A stretch of 27,329 nt of DNA from Bryobacterales bacterium (GTDB lineage Bacteria; Acidobacteriota; Terriglobia; Bryobacterales; Bryobacteraceae). The stretch is taken from positions 1-27,329 of the forward strand of contig JAEUQE010000113.1 of NCBI GenBank assembly GCA_016789785.1, in the 5' to 3' direction. Positions 7,222-15,520 of this stretch are shown in pieces. Every line of letters begins with the position of its first letter. The first letter of the stretch is position 1. The translations under genes were made by a program, and so were the position numbers. The notes under the pieces were generated by a model that worked only from the letters and a program-made list of their open reading frames with translations, made no database searches and was not told the DNA's origin.

Positions 7222-8712
7222 ATGAACCGTCGACAGGCGATGCTGGGGCTTGTGGCCGGAGCGTCGCGGGCACAATCTACACTGGCGCAATCCACACGGG
7301 CGCAACCGACACGGCCGGCGAAGCGTCCGAACGTGCTGTTCATTCTGACCGACGATCATCCGGTGTCGGCGTTGGGATGCTACGGAAACCGTATCCTCAA
7401 GACACCGAACATGGACCGGATCGCCGCGGAGGGCTTCCGGTTCACGAACGCCTTTGTGACAAACTCGCTGTGTGCCCCGAGCCGGGCGTCGATTCTCACG
7501 GGCACTTACTCGCATGTGAATGGCATCTTCGGCAATTCGGAAACCACGCCGGAGTACATGACCAGAGGGCTGTCCACTTACCCGGAATTGTTGAAGCAGT
7601 CGGGGTATCGCACGGCGGTGATCGGCAAGTGGCATCTCTCGGATGAGCCGAAGGGGTTCGACTATTCGTGTGTGCTGCCGGGCCAGGGAGTGTACAACGA
7701 CCCGGTGTTCTTCGAAAACGGCAGGAAAACCACTGTTCCGGGCTACGTCACCGACATCATTACGGAGAAGTCATTGGAGTGGTTGAAGGCGGCGCCGCGC
7801 GATGAGCCGTTCTGTCTGCTGTATCACCATAAGGGTCCGCACCGGCCGTTCACGCCGCCTCCGCGGCATCAGAAGATGTTCGCGGATATCCAGTTGCCGC
7901 ATCCGCGCACCTATCACGACAACTACGCGACGCGCCACATCGCCCAACAGGCGGAGGATATGCGCTTCGAGATCAGCCTCGCGCCGGATTACGCCGATCT
8001 GCCCCAGGGATTGAATGCGGAGCAGCGGCGCGAGTGGATCTTTCAGCGGTTCGTGAAGGACCACTGGCGTACCACCCATGCGATCGACGAAGGCATTGGC
8101 CGTGTGCTGGATTATCTGGATCGAGAGAAACTGGCTCAAGATACCATCGTGATCTACACCTCCGACAATGGCTTCTATCTCGGAGAGCGCGGCTGGTACG
8201 ATAAGCGCTTCATGTACGAGCCGTCTCTGCGGGTGCCGCTCATGATTCGCTATCCGAAGCTTGGCGTGCGCGGCCGTGTGGAAAACCGAATGGCGTTGAA
8301 CATTGACCACGCTCCGACGATTCTCGACCTGTGTGGCGGTCGGATGCCGGCAGGGATGCAGGGTACGAGTCTGCGGCCGCTGCTTGAGCGGAAACGCACG
8401 GAGTGGCGCACGTCGATGTTGTACACGTACTACGAGAACTCATGGGCACAGCGCAAAGCGGCGGGATTTGATCCGAGCAAGCCCGCGCTGGATCGTTACG
8501 GGACATCGCACCGGATTCCGCCGCATCGTGGGGTTCGCACGGAGCGGCATAAGCTGATCGAGTACTACGGCGAGGGCGATTACTGGGAGTGCTTCGATCT
8601 GGTGAAGGATCCGGATGAGCAACGCAACGTGTACAACGATGCGGCGTATGCGGGTGTTGTGAAGTCGCTGAAGGACGAGTTGGCCCGCTTGCGCACGCAG
8701 TACGGCAATTGA
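7222..8712 (+). CDS. Type I sulfatase, Tat-type signal
   Basis: 496-residue arylsulfatase-family enzyme that should hydrolyse sulfate esters outside the cytoplasm. The N-terminus has a twin-arginine-like signal, NRRQAMLGLVAG. It is followed by three near copies of AQST(L/R) (about residues 18-31) made by a 15-nt tandem repeat. Metal-binding Asp44 and Asp45 lie in ILTDDHP. The formylglycine motif CAPSR puts the modified cysteine at Cys84 and Arg88 after it, so it is the cysteine type needing a formylglycine-generating enzyme or anSME. GKWHL and TSDNG, both conserved in the family, follow. It shares a transcription unit with the hydrolase upstream. The substrate cannot be assigned. Confidence 0.92.
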   Translation: MNRRQAMLGLVAGASRAQSTLAQSTRAQPTRPAKRPNVLFILTDDHPVSALGCYGNRILKTPNMDRIAAEGFRFTNAFVTNSLCAPSRASILTGTYSHVNGIFGNSETTPEYMTRGLSTYPELLKQSGYRTAVIGKWHLSDEPKGFDYSCVLPGQGVYNDPVFFENGRKTTVPGYVTDIITEKSLEWLKAAPRDEPFCLLYHHKGPHRPFTPPPRHQKMFADIQLPHPRTYHDNYATRHIAQQAEDMRFEISLAPDYADLPQGLNAEQRREWIFQRFVKDHWRTTHAIDEGIGRVLDYLDREKLAQDTIVIYTSDNGFYLGERGWYDKRFMYEPSLRVPLMIRYPKLGVRGRVENRMALNIDHAPTILDLCGGRMPAGMQGTSLRPLLERKRTEWRTSMLYTYYENSWAQRKAAGFDPSKPALDRYGTSHRIPPHRGVRTERHKLIEYYGEGDYWECFDLVKDPDEQRNVYNDAAYAGVVKSLKDELARLRTQYGN

Positions 8713-8723
8713 AAAAGCGTGAT

Positions 8724-8762
8724 GGGAATGGCCGCCTGCGCAGGCGGCGTCCGCTCATTCCC
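8724..8762 (+). terminator. Nested hairpin between convergent genes, possible bidirectional terminator
   Basis: A perfect 18-nt palindrome GCCGCCTGCGCAGGCGGC (8731-8748) is enclosed by outer arms GGGAATG (8724-8730) and CATTCCC (8756-8762). It lies between the sulfatase stop and the stop of the convergent SBBP gene. There is no strong U-tract on either strand, so it may act as a Rho-linked or barrier structure. Confidence 0.5.
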
Positions 8763-8802
8763 TGATGAAGCGGACGCACCTGTGCAAGCGCTGTGGGAAC
8801 AC

Positions 8803-11800
8803 CTACGGCGCGAAGTAGCCGTTGATGTCGATAATCACGTCGGTGGTTGCCGCCGCGAAAATGCTGAGCGAGCCGTTCGGTCCAGCAGGAATGATCGCTG
8901 CATTGGCAAGGATCTTCCCGGCGAACGAGTTGAGCAGTGAAACGGTGGGCTGGGCCTGGCTTGCAGGCCAGATGGTGAGGTAAGGCAGTGAGCCTTGCGG
9001 CACCACCGTTACGTTCACTGAGAATGCCCGGGCGCTGAACGGGATGTTGCAGCGTCCCGACGGCACGATGATGGTGCGTGTGCTGTTGCCTGCAATGGAT
9101 GGCGGTCCGAACTCACCGGTGGTTCCCTCGCCGGGGCGCGTATCGAGCAAACGGCATGGCGCGATCGGGTAGAAAGCCAGCGAATTGGCGCTGCGCGTTC
9201 CGAAGTATCCGTTCACGTCGACCAGCAGATCGGTGGTGTTCGTGACGTAAGCGCTGATTCCGCCGGCATTGCCCGCGGGAACGATGGTGGAGTTTGCGGT
9301 GATTTGACCATCACTCGCGTTCAGCGTGGAGGCAAGTGGCCGTGCCTGACCGGCCGGCCAAAGCGTGAGGTAGCCGAGCGGCCCTTGTGGCACTACGGTC
9401 GCATTGACGGCGTATGCTTTCGCATCGGCAGGCAGTGCACAGCGGCTTGTTGGCAGGGTGAAGTCGCGGGAAGTACCGCCGGTGATCGCGGGAGGCCCGA
9501 ACTGGCCCGTGGTTCCCTGTCCGATGCGAGTGTCCACCGCACGGCAAGGCGCGGTGGTGTAAAGGCCGAATGCGTTCGGATCCACTTGCGTGAAGTAGCC
9601 CGCAAGGTCGATCACAACGTCGGTGAGATTCGTGACGAAGACATCGATGGATCCGTTGGCGCCTGCGGGGACAATGGCCGAGTTGGCAACGATGCGCCCG
9701 TCGAACGAGTTCAGGGTCGACACCAGTGGCCGGGGTTGTCCGGTTGGCCAGATGGTGAGGTAGGAGAGCGGCCCCTGCGGCACCACAGTGATGTTCACTG
9801 CGTAGGCGCGAGCGAACGTTGGGATGTTGCAGTTGCTGGTGGCAACCGGGAACGTGCGCGACGTGGCCGCAGGCATGGTGGGCGGGCCGAATGCTCCGCC
9901 GGTCCCTTGGCCGCTGCGCGTGTCCACCAAACGGCACGGCGACATCGGCACGAAGTACGCGCCAATCTGTGCGCCTGTTGTCGAATTGAAAATTGCGGTC
10001 TCCGTGATGGGTCCCCCGACCGTGAGGAGCAGAGGATTCGCCATGCCGCTGTACGATCCGGTACCCGTTCCGGTCCAGCCTGCGAATGCGAATCCAGTGT
10101 TCGGCAGCGCGGAGATGCCGATCTGCGCGCCTTGGGTGAACCATCCGCTCTGAGGTGTGACCGCTCCGCCCGGTCCCGCGATCATGGTCACATAGTGCTG
10201 CGCGGTAAAGTTCGCGACATACAGCGACGGAGTGCTGCCCGCCGTGATGGTGCGTGACGCCGGTGCGCCGTCGCTCCAGTTGGCGAAGGAATACCGGGAC
10301 TGCGAGTTGCCCTGTTGCGCCTCCACGCTGACCTGATGCGTTTCGCCCGCAGGCCAACTGAAGGTCTGGCCACCGGTGTAGGCAAGGCCGTCGACGTAGA
10401 AACGAAGGTTGGCGGGGAATGTGGAGATCGTGGTCTGGTTGCCGCCAGTGCCACCACCACCGCCGCCACCTCCTCCTCCGCCCGGAGGCTCGACCGCGCC
10501 GGAACCGATCTTGGCGACGAAAGCGTCGCCACTGCCCAGGACACTGTTTCCGCCGAAGATCGGCTGCACTGTGCCGCTGGTGATCGGGAAGTTCGACGAA
10601 GCGGTGGTGCCGACCACGTAGATATTGCGCGCGCTATCGACAGCGATTCCGCCGAAACCGAGGAACTCGATCACGTTGTCCCGATTGTCGTTCTCGGTGC
10701 CGCCCATGTAGGTGGCGAACTCAAGGGTAGCCCCCGTGTTGCCGAACACCGCGACGAATGCGTCTTTGAAGTTGCCGCCGTAGATGGCCTGCAAGGGATC
10801 GCGCAGGGGCAGGTCTTCGGACCACGCGCCGCCCACCACATACGCACGTCCTTGTGTGTCTACCGCGATGTCGAGACCTTCATCCACCAGGCTGCCGCCA
10901 TAGTAGGTGGAATAGGCAATGCTCCCGCCTGAAGTGAGCTTCGTGACGAAGGCATCGTCGAATGCGCCTTTCCGCTGTGCCTGATATGCGCTCGATACCG
11001 GGAAGTCCGTGGACGAGGTCGTACCAGTGAGATACATATTGCCCACGCCATCCAGGGCGATGGCGAACGCCTGATCGCGGCCACTGCCGCCAAGATAGCT
11101 CGAATAGGCGATCGCCGTACCAGCGGTGTTCATCCGCAGCACAAAGGCGTCAGCCTCGGGTTTCTTGGCCGCCTGGAGGGCGCCGTTGACGGGGAAGTCC
11201 GGGGATGTGGTCTCACCAACGATGTGCGGCTGATTGTTGCCATCCACGGCTATGTCGTAAGCCAGGTCCCGCTGCGTTCCGCCAATGTAAGTCGAGTAGA
11301 CGAGTTCGGTTCCGAGCGGATTGATCTTGGCCAGGAAGGCATCTTCCAGGCCGCGGTTCGTCTCCTGAATGGCGTTCCGCACCGGGAAATTGGCGGACTT
11401 CGTGTATCCGGTGACAAACGCATTGCCCAGATTGTCCAGAGCGATTCCCATGACACGATCCACGTCGGCGCCGCCGAGATAGGACGAATAGATGATCTGC
11501 GATCCGGCCGCATTCAGCTTCACCACGAATCCATCAGGAAAAATGCTCCCGCCAAAGGTGCGTTGAAATGCGTTCGGGGACACCGGGAACTCGGAAGACG
11601 CGGTGTAACCCGCAATGTGGATCTGGCCCTGCGGATCGACCGCAATCGCAACTCCGCGGTCGTCACTGACCACGCCTCCGCCGCCGATGTAGGTGGAGTA
11701 GAGAACGGTGGTTCCGGTTGGATCGATCTTCGTGATGTAGGCGTCGGACCCAGAGCGTTTCGTAGCCTGCGCCGGATTGCGCGTGACCAGATTCTCTGAC

Positions 11801-12642
11801 TCGGTGCTGCCCGTGAGGTAGACGTTGCGCTGCGCGTCGATGGCGAGATCGCGTCCATCATCCTGGCTGGATCCGCCGAAGAAGGTGGAGTAGGTCAGCA
11901 CAGGATCGATCACCAGCGTGTTCCTGTGATCGTAGGCGCCAACCTGGAATCGCACCTCATTCTTCGATGCAAGGACATAGCGGCCCTCAATGGGACGGCG
12001 CTCGCCATCGTGTTCCTGATAGATCACGGGCTTCTTCTGCACCATCTCCGACGGGCCGACGTTGAGAATCAGATTTCCGTCGCGATCAATGCGCAGCTTC
12101 CGCTGCCCTTCGAATTGCATGCGGATGGCATTCGGATCGGCTCCGGGGGCGACCACGAAGTCGAACTCAAGCTGGCGCTGATTGCCGTAATAGACAAGGT
12201 CGATGCCGCGGTAGACGTTCTGGTAGCGCACCTTGCCATAGTGCGGCACGCCCGTGCGCCAATTCCGCGGATCGCGTCCAAGGAAGTAGTTGCTGACACC
12301 GGGCTGCTTGTCTTCGGCTCGCAGCGCCGCTCCGGGGAGACTGCCGGGCAGACGCATGGTGACCACCGCGGAGGAATCCATTCCCGGACGCTTCACCGAC
12401 AAGCGCGCCTCGCCCTCGCCAAGTTGCAGACGGTAGCCTTTCCCCTGGCTCAAGAAGCGGACGTTGGGGCCGGCCTGTCCGTGATTGGCTTCGAAACTCA
12501 AGGGAATTCGCGCGAACGACACTGGCTTGGCCAGCGTGGGCTTGGCCAGTGCGGACTTGCTCGGGGCAGGCTGACTGGGCGCAGCTCCGGCCGCAGTCAA
12601 AGCCGCCATCACCGCGGGCACGATGAGAAATGATGATCGCAA
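8803..12642 (-). CDS. Large secreted SBBP beta-propeller protein with triple C-terminal repeat
   Basis: 1279 residues. A TTG start is favoured because GGAGG lies 6 nt upstream and a Sec signal peptide follows directly (residues 1-21). Residues about 45-235 form the domain that usually precedes SBBP repeats (FEANHGQ, VRFLSQG). Seven SBBP units follow, each marked by a Y-S-T/S-Y/F-x-GG motif and VYLTG/TGxT-like strands, enough for one seven-bladed propeller. A polyglycine linker (about 11 Gly) comes next. Two beta-rich segments of bacterial-repeat type (FANWSDG, FAGWTGTG) follow. Three modules of about 125-130 residues end the protein, each with PCR-x-(V/L)-DTR, a second cysteine, VVPQG and ANS/A-x-IVPAG. 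It is probably a surface or extracellular binding protein; the ligand is unknown. It lies 118 nt downstream of the epimerase gene. Confidence 0.85.
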   Translation of the reverse strand: MRSSFLIVPAVMAALTAAGAAPSQPAPSKSALAKPTLAKPVSFARIPLSFEANHGQAGPNVRFLSQGKGYRLQLGEGEARLSVKRPGMDSSAVVTMRLPGSLPGAALRAEDKQPGVSNYFLGRDPRNWRTGVPHYGKVRYQNVYRGIDLVYYGNQRQLEFDFVVAPGADPNAIRMQFEGQRKLRIDRDGNLILNVGPSEMVQKKPVIYQEHDGERRPIEGRYVLASKNEVRFQVGAYDHRNTLVIDPVLTYSTFFGGSSQDDGRDLAIDAQRNVYLTGSTESENLVTRNPAQATKRSGSDAYITKIDPTGTTVLYSTYIGGGGVVSDDRGVAIAVDPQGQIHIAGYTASSEFPVSPNAFQRTFGGSIFPDGFVVKLNAAGSQIIYSSYLGGADVDRVMGIALDNLGNAFVTGYTKSANFPVRNAIQETNRGLEDAFLAKINPLGTELVYSTYIGGTQRDLAYDIAVDGNNQPHIVGETTSPDFPVNGALQAAKKPEADAFVLRMNTAGTAIAYSSYLGGSGRDQAFAIALDGVGNMYLTGTTSSTDFPVSSAYQAQRKGAFDDAFVTKLTSGGSIAYSTYYGGSLVDEGLDIAVDTQGRAYVVGGAWSEDLPLRDPLQAIYGGNFKDAFVAVFGNTGATLEFATYMGGTENDNRDNVIEFLGFGGIAVDSARNIYVVGTTASSNFPITSGTVQPIFGGNSVLGSGDAFVAKIGSGAVEPPGGGGGGGGGGGTGGNQTTISTFPANLRFYVDGLAYTGGQTFSWPAGETHQVSVEAQQGNSQSRYSFANWSDGAPASRTITAGSTPSLYVANFTAQHYVTMIAGPGGAVTPQSGWFTQGAQIGISALPNTGFAFAGWTGTGTGSYSGMANPLLLTVGGPITETAIFNSTTGAQIGAYFVPMSPCRLVDTRSGQGTGGAFGPPTMPAATSRTFPVATSNCNIPTFARAYAVNITVVPQGPLSYLTIWPTGQPRPLVSTLNSFDGRIVANSAIVPAGANGSIDVFVTNLTDVVIDLAGYFTQVDPNAFGLYTTAPCRAVDTRIGQGTTGQFGPPAITGGTSRDFTLPTSRCALPADAKAYAVNATVVPQGPLGYLTLWPAGQARPLASTLNASDGQITANSTIVPAGNAGGISAYVTNTTDLLVDVNGYFGTRSANSLAFYPIAPCRLLDTRPGEGTTGEFGPPSIAGNSTRTIIVPSGRCNIPFSARAFSVNVTVVPQGSLPYLTIWPASQAQPTVSLLNSFAGKILANAAIIPAGPNGSLSIFAAATTDVIIDINGYFAP
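8806..9960 (-). repeat. Three tandem modules coding the C-terminus of the SBBP protein
   Basis: Approximate module limits on the + axis are 9592-9960, 9203-9591 and 8806-9202 (first to third in the protein). Each encodes PCR-x-(V/L)-DTR at its start, VVPQGxLxYLT(I/L)WP in the middle and a closing (N/A)GYF. Each has two cysteines, one in PCR and one about 35 residues later, plausibly a disulfide per module. Divergence between copies is clear at DNA level, so the duplication is old. Confidence 0.8.
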
Positions 12643-12760
12643 AGGGCGCCTCCGTAGTCCTCTCGGATGGTCCTTGAGGACGCAAAGTTCTACTCCCTTA
12701 CTTCGACCGTTAGGCTCTGTGTGTTTACCTTAGAGCTGCGTTGGAAATCCCTCAGATGGA
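12643..12760 (-). other. Leader/intergenic region upstream of the SBBP gene with possible RNA structure
   Basis: On the minus strand two nested pairings are possible. An outer helix joins 12737-12741 to 12680-12684 (ACGCA with TGCGT). An inner hairpin has GCTCT/AGAGC arms (12732-12736 and 12714-12718) around a 13-nt loop. A third small palindrome lies at 12671-12680. It does not match any riboswitch class I can recall. The pairs are short and could be chance. Confidence 0.25.
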
Positions 12761-13933
12761 TTAGGATTGCGGCGTGGATTTCGCGCCAAGTAACTCCAGG
12801 ATCAGCAGGACAGCCCTAGGTAAGTGGAACGGGTCCTTCACGGGGAGTGCAATCAGGTCTTGGATCGGCTTGCCCTCGCGATTGAGCCGTTGCCGCCACT
12901 CGCCCACCTCCGGCATGTGAAAGTGCTCAAAGGAGTAGTGATGGATGCGCCAGTACCAATCGAGGCACCAGGGTTCACCCGTCAGTCCGTGCGCGAGCAG
13001 CAAGGCATAGAGCGCCTCCGTATGCGGCCACCAGATTTTCTTCTCGGCGTTCGGAAAGTAGGGGGGATGCCCCTCCAGATCGATCGCGAGAAACAGACCT
13101 CCGAACTCTGGGTCCCAGCCGAGTTCGAGATGTTGGCGGATGGCCTGGACGGCGCGCCGGATCACGTCTTGGTGGCCGCGGCGTCGCGCCCATTCGATAA
13201 CGAACCACATCGATTCGATGGCATGCCCCGGGACCACATAGGTTCCGGCAGGGCCGGGAATCGTCTCGTAGGACGGGCTGAGGATCTCGACGAGCGCGCC
13301 TTTTTCGGGGCGGAGGAACTTGTCGACGATGCGGCGGGCGTGGCGTTCGGCGACCGCTTCGTGTTCGGGATCGCCGGTTGCCTCGGCCAGACGGTTGGTG
13401 ATCTCGGTGAGCATCATGGAGATGCTGTGGATGCGGACGTCCGGCGGGTAGGCGTAGGGGGCGGTGGGCATGTCGCCCGCGGCGATCCGGGCGAGGATGT
13501 TCCGGTGGATACGGACGGCGAGGTCGAGGGCGGCGGTGTCGCCTGACGCGCGATGGTACTCCGTGAAGCCGTAAACGGCGAAACAGTCGGCGAAAATGCT
13601 GGTGGGGCCTTCGATGGGGGCGCCTTCGCGGCTGACACAGTAGAGCCAGCGGCCTTGCGGGTCGCGGCCATGGTGGATCAGGAACTGTGCGGTCTTGCGG
13701 GCGGCCTCCAGCCACTCGGCGCGGGCTTCCAGGCGGCGGTAGAGCGCGGAGAGCACCCAGAGGAATCGCGCCTGCGACCAGATGTACTTGTTGGTGTTAA
13801 CGGGTGTGCCGTCCTCGTTCATGCAGGAGAGGACGCCGCCGAATTCATGGTCGGCGCCGTGACGCATCCAGAAGGGGACGATGCCGTCGAGGAGGAAGCC
13901 TCGGTAGAAGGAGGCGAGGTCGTGGAGTTGCAT
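12761..13933 (-). CDS. AGE-family sugar 2-epimerase / aldose-ketose isomerase
   Basis: 390-residue (alpha/alpha)6-barrel enzyme of the N-acylglucosamine 2-epimerase family, cytoplasmic by lack of a signal. Family histidines are in place: PGHAIESMW (His237, Glu240), WWPHTEALYA (His304, Glu306) and K-x-PFHLPR (His370). An early aromatic/Arg segment, IWSQARFLW (51-59), lines the pocket in relatives. The family includes N-acylglucosamine epimerases, mannose isomerases and cellobiose epimerases, and these motifs alone do not separate them. There is no obvious Shine-Dalgarno. A GATAAT hexamer on the minus strand (13948-13953) lies 14 nt before the ATG and may be its -10. It shares its upstream region with the divergent tRNA-Leu gene. 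Confidence 0.85.
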   Translation of the reverse strand: MQLHDLASFYRGFLLDGIVPFWMRHGADHEFGGVLSCMNEDGTPVNTNKYIWSQARFLWVLSALYRRLEARAEWLEAARKTAQFLIHHGRDPQGRWLYCVSREGAPIEGPTSIFADCFAVYGFTEYHRASGDTAALDLAVRIHRNILARIAAGDMPTAPYAYPPDVRIHSISMMLTEITNRLAEATGDPEHEAVAERHARRIVDKFLRPEKGALVEILSPSYETIPGPAGTYVVPGHAIESMWFVIEWARRRGHQDVIRRAVQAIRQHLELGWDPEFGGLFLAIDLEGHPPYFPNAEKKIWWPHTEALYALLLAHGLTGEPWCLDWYWRIHHYSFEHFHMPEVGEWRQRLNREGKPIQDLIALPVKDPFHLPRAVLLILELLGAKSTPQS

Positions 13934-13978
13934 GCGGTGAAACTGCCATTATCGACCGCGTGGGTGGTGCGGTGCTGC

Positions 13979-13984
13979 TATACT
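13979..13984 (+). promoter_or_regulatory. -10 box of tRNA-Leu
   Basis: TATACT lies 14 nt before the first base of the tRNA, so transcription would start about 7 nt upstream of it. No convincing -35 is seen at 16-18 nt spacing. Confidence 0.45.
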
Positions 13985-13998
13985 ACGAAAAGCCTCGG

Positions 13999-14087
13999 GC
14001 TGGAGTGGCGGAACTGGCAGACGCACGGGACTCAAAATCCCGCGCCTTTCACTAGGCATGTGGGTTCGACCCCCACCTCCAGCACCA
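13999..14087 (+). tRNA. tRNA-Leu (anticodon CAA)
   Basis: A full class II cloverleaf can be drawn. The acceptor GCTGGAG (13999-14005) pairs with CTCCAGC (14077-14083), then comes discriminator A and CCA (14085-14087). The anticodon stem CGGGA/TCCCG has the loop CTCAAAA, giving anticodon CAA. There is a long variable arm (GCCT...AGGC) typical of tRNA-Leu. The T arm GTGGG/CCCAC has the TTCGACC loop. The 3' end is the integration site of the element to the right. The last two bases of the CCA lie outside the att core, on the element side. Confidence 0.96.
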
Positions 14088-15225
14088 GCTTAGACGTTGA
14101 AACTAAAGGATTTATTTCAACGTTTTCACCGTGTGCCGTCCGCGTGCCGTGGACTCGCCTCAGCAGCGTAACAGTCCTACTCTGATAGTCGGGAGACCAT
14201 TTCGAGTAGTGTTTCAGGATGACCTGCGGGGAGTCGCCGAGGATGTTTGCAGCATCCTCGGCGGTTCCGCCGCTCGCTAGGATCTCAGTGGCGAGTGTGT
14301 GGCGGAATCGATGGCTGGAAGCCCGCTCAACGCCAGACTCGCGGAAAACCGCTTGCAGGGTCCGCACCACAGTCTTGATGTGGCCGAATCGCGAACCCTT
14401 GCCCGTCCAAAAGAAGTAGGGGCAATTCTCGTCTGCACCCTGCGGCGAAGGCAACGCCTCCAGTGCAAACTGTACCTCGGGATAGTCGGACAACGGAAGC
14501 CATAGTTGCTTTCCGTTCTTCATCGCCGTGATGAAGATTTCGCCGCTCTTCACCCGGTCACGTTCCAGGGTGGCAACGTCCGACACTCTCAAGCCGAAGT
14601 GCCGCATCAGTAGAATGATTGCACGCGCGCGCCGCCGCTCATAGTCACTCTTCCCGAAGGTGTCACACGCCGCAAGGATGCTCGCGTACTCCTCTGCGGT
14701 GTACGGCGCCCTCTCCCGCGGCTTGGGGTTCGGGGGCATCTTCATCTCGCGCGCAATGTTCTCATCGCACCACTTGCGCTTGCGGCAGAACTCGAAGAAC
14801 TGCCGTAGCAGTTGCAGTTCCTTCGACCAAGACAGCTTGTTGATTTTCCGGCTGGTGCGGTAATCATCAAGGTGCTCAAGTTGCATCCGATCGATGGTGT
14901 ATATCTCGCGACGCTCGCAAAACTCTCTCAGTCGCGCCATGATGCGCCGGTACTTCGTCAGGGTGGATTCCTCCACCTCACGCTGCGCAATGAAGGCCTC
15001 CGCGGCCGCCGCCACACTCTTGCGCGCCTTGCCGGCCGCGGCATCCTCTTCGATCTCCCCAAGGCGCCGTGTCGCACGCGCCCAGTTGACCGTGCTCATG
15101 CTCTGCCGAATGCGGCGCGCGCCAACCATCCCATCACAATGAATCGGGCAATCGCACTTCGTGAAGTGCCGCCCCTTCGCCTTGTGCGGGCAGGTGTCGA
15201 GATGTCGGCGGTAGAGCGTTAACAC
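14032..15225 (-). CDS. int: Tyrosine-family integrase whose 3' end runs into tRNA-Leu
   Basis: 397-residue site-specific recombinase that should integrate the element at tRNA-Leu. The N-terminus has a Cys/His cluster (C12, H14, C24, C26, H29, C30), possibly a zinc-binding arm domain. A SAM-like core-binding domain lies at about 70-160. The catalytic domain has R213 (GLRVSD), a beta-hairpin lysine (K236 or K239 in MKNGKQ), H305-x-x-R308 and the nucleophile Tyr340 in LKHYSKW. The usual second histidine of LGH is D331 here, in LGDSPQ. The start is GTG at 15225, directly after the stop of the HTH gene, with GGAGG 9 nt upstream inside that gene. The last residues from V381 on are encoded by the att core and, beyond it, by tRNA antisense. 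Confidence 0.93.
   Translation of the reverse strand: MLTLYRRHLDTCPHKAKGRHFTKCDCPIHCDGMVGARRIRQSMSTVNWARATRRLGEIEEDAAAGKARKSVAAAAEAFIAQREVEESTLTKYRRIMARLREFCERREIYTIDRMQLEHLDDYRTSRKINKLSWSKELQLLRQFFEFCRKRKWCDENIAREMKMPPNPKPRERAPYTAEEYASILAACDTFGKSDYERRRARAIILLMRHFGLRVSDVATLERDRVKSGEIFITAMKNGKQLWLPLSDYPEVQFALEALPSPQGADENCPYFFWTGKGSRFGHIKTVVRTLQAVFRESGVERASSHRFRHTLATEILASGGTAEDAANILGDSPQVILKHYSKWSPDYQSRTVTLLRRVHGTRTAHGENVEINPLVSTSKLVLEVGVEPTCLVKGAGF
14065..14085 (+). repeat. attL core (in tRNA-Leu 3' end)
   Basis: Covers the T-loop, the T-stem 3' arm, the acceptor 3' arm, the discriminator and the first base of CCA. It is identical over 21 bp to 25970-25990. The flanking bases differ on both sides (G before and C after here; T and T at the right copy). 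Confidence 0.92.
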
Positions 15226-15438
15226 TTAACTGCGCCTCCGGAAGTGCCGTGCGTAGACTTGACGTGCAACAGACTCGGGGATGCGAGGATGGTCCTTCCC
15301 ACCTTGTCCCGTACGCAGAACGCATTCGTCTTCGAACATGCGATGAATCGTATCCTCGCTCAATCCCCAAATTTCCGCAAGTGTGCGGGGGCTGAAGTGC
15401 CGCTCGAACATGGGTTCTGAACTAATCGCGTCCTTCAC
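15226..15438 (-). CDS. Small HTH protein, Xis/AlpA-like
   Basis: 70-residue DNA-binding protein with a MerR/excisionase-type helix-turn-helix. FSPRTLAEIWGLSEDTIHRMFE (positions 15-36) supplies the helices and a basic RIPES-x-V-x-RQVY segment follows. Its place immediately before the integrase, with its TAA abutting the integrase GTG, suggests a directionality factor (Xis) or an AlpA-like activator, as found in PICIs and P4-type satellites. The start is GTG at 15438, with a G-rich stretch about 5-10 nt upstream. ATG at residue 10 is a possible shorter start. The role is inferred from position and fold only. Confidence 0.75.
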   Translation of the reverse strand: MKDAISSEPMFERHFSPRTLAEIWGLSEDTIHRMFEDECVLRTGQGGKDHPRIPESVARQVYARHFRRRS

Positions 15439-15520
15439 TTGACGTCCCCCGGCCCCGAGCCAGGCGCCATGACGGTTTCTTCCGGGTGTCTAATCCTACG
15501 CGATTTGTCCATTCTTCGGC

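Noticed and set aside
12643..12760. Cyclic-di-GMP riboswitch before the SBBP gene
   Set aside because: The conserved GEMM strings are not found; only generic short pairings are present.
12824..13546. 240-codon + strand frame inside the epimerase gene
   Set aside because: Shadow of the AGE-family gene, which has all catalytic histidines on the minus strand.
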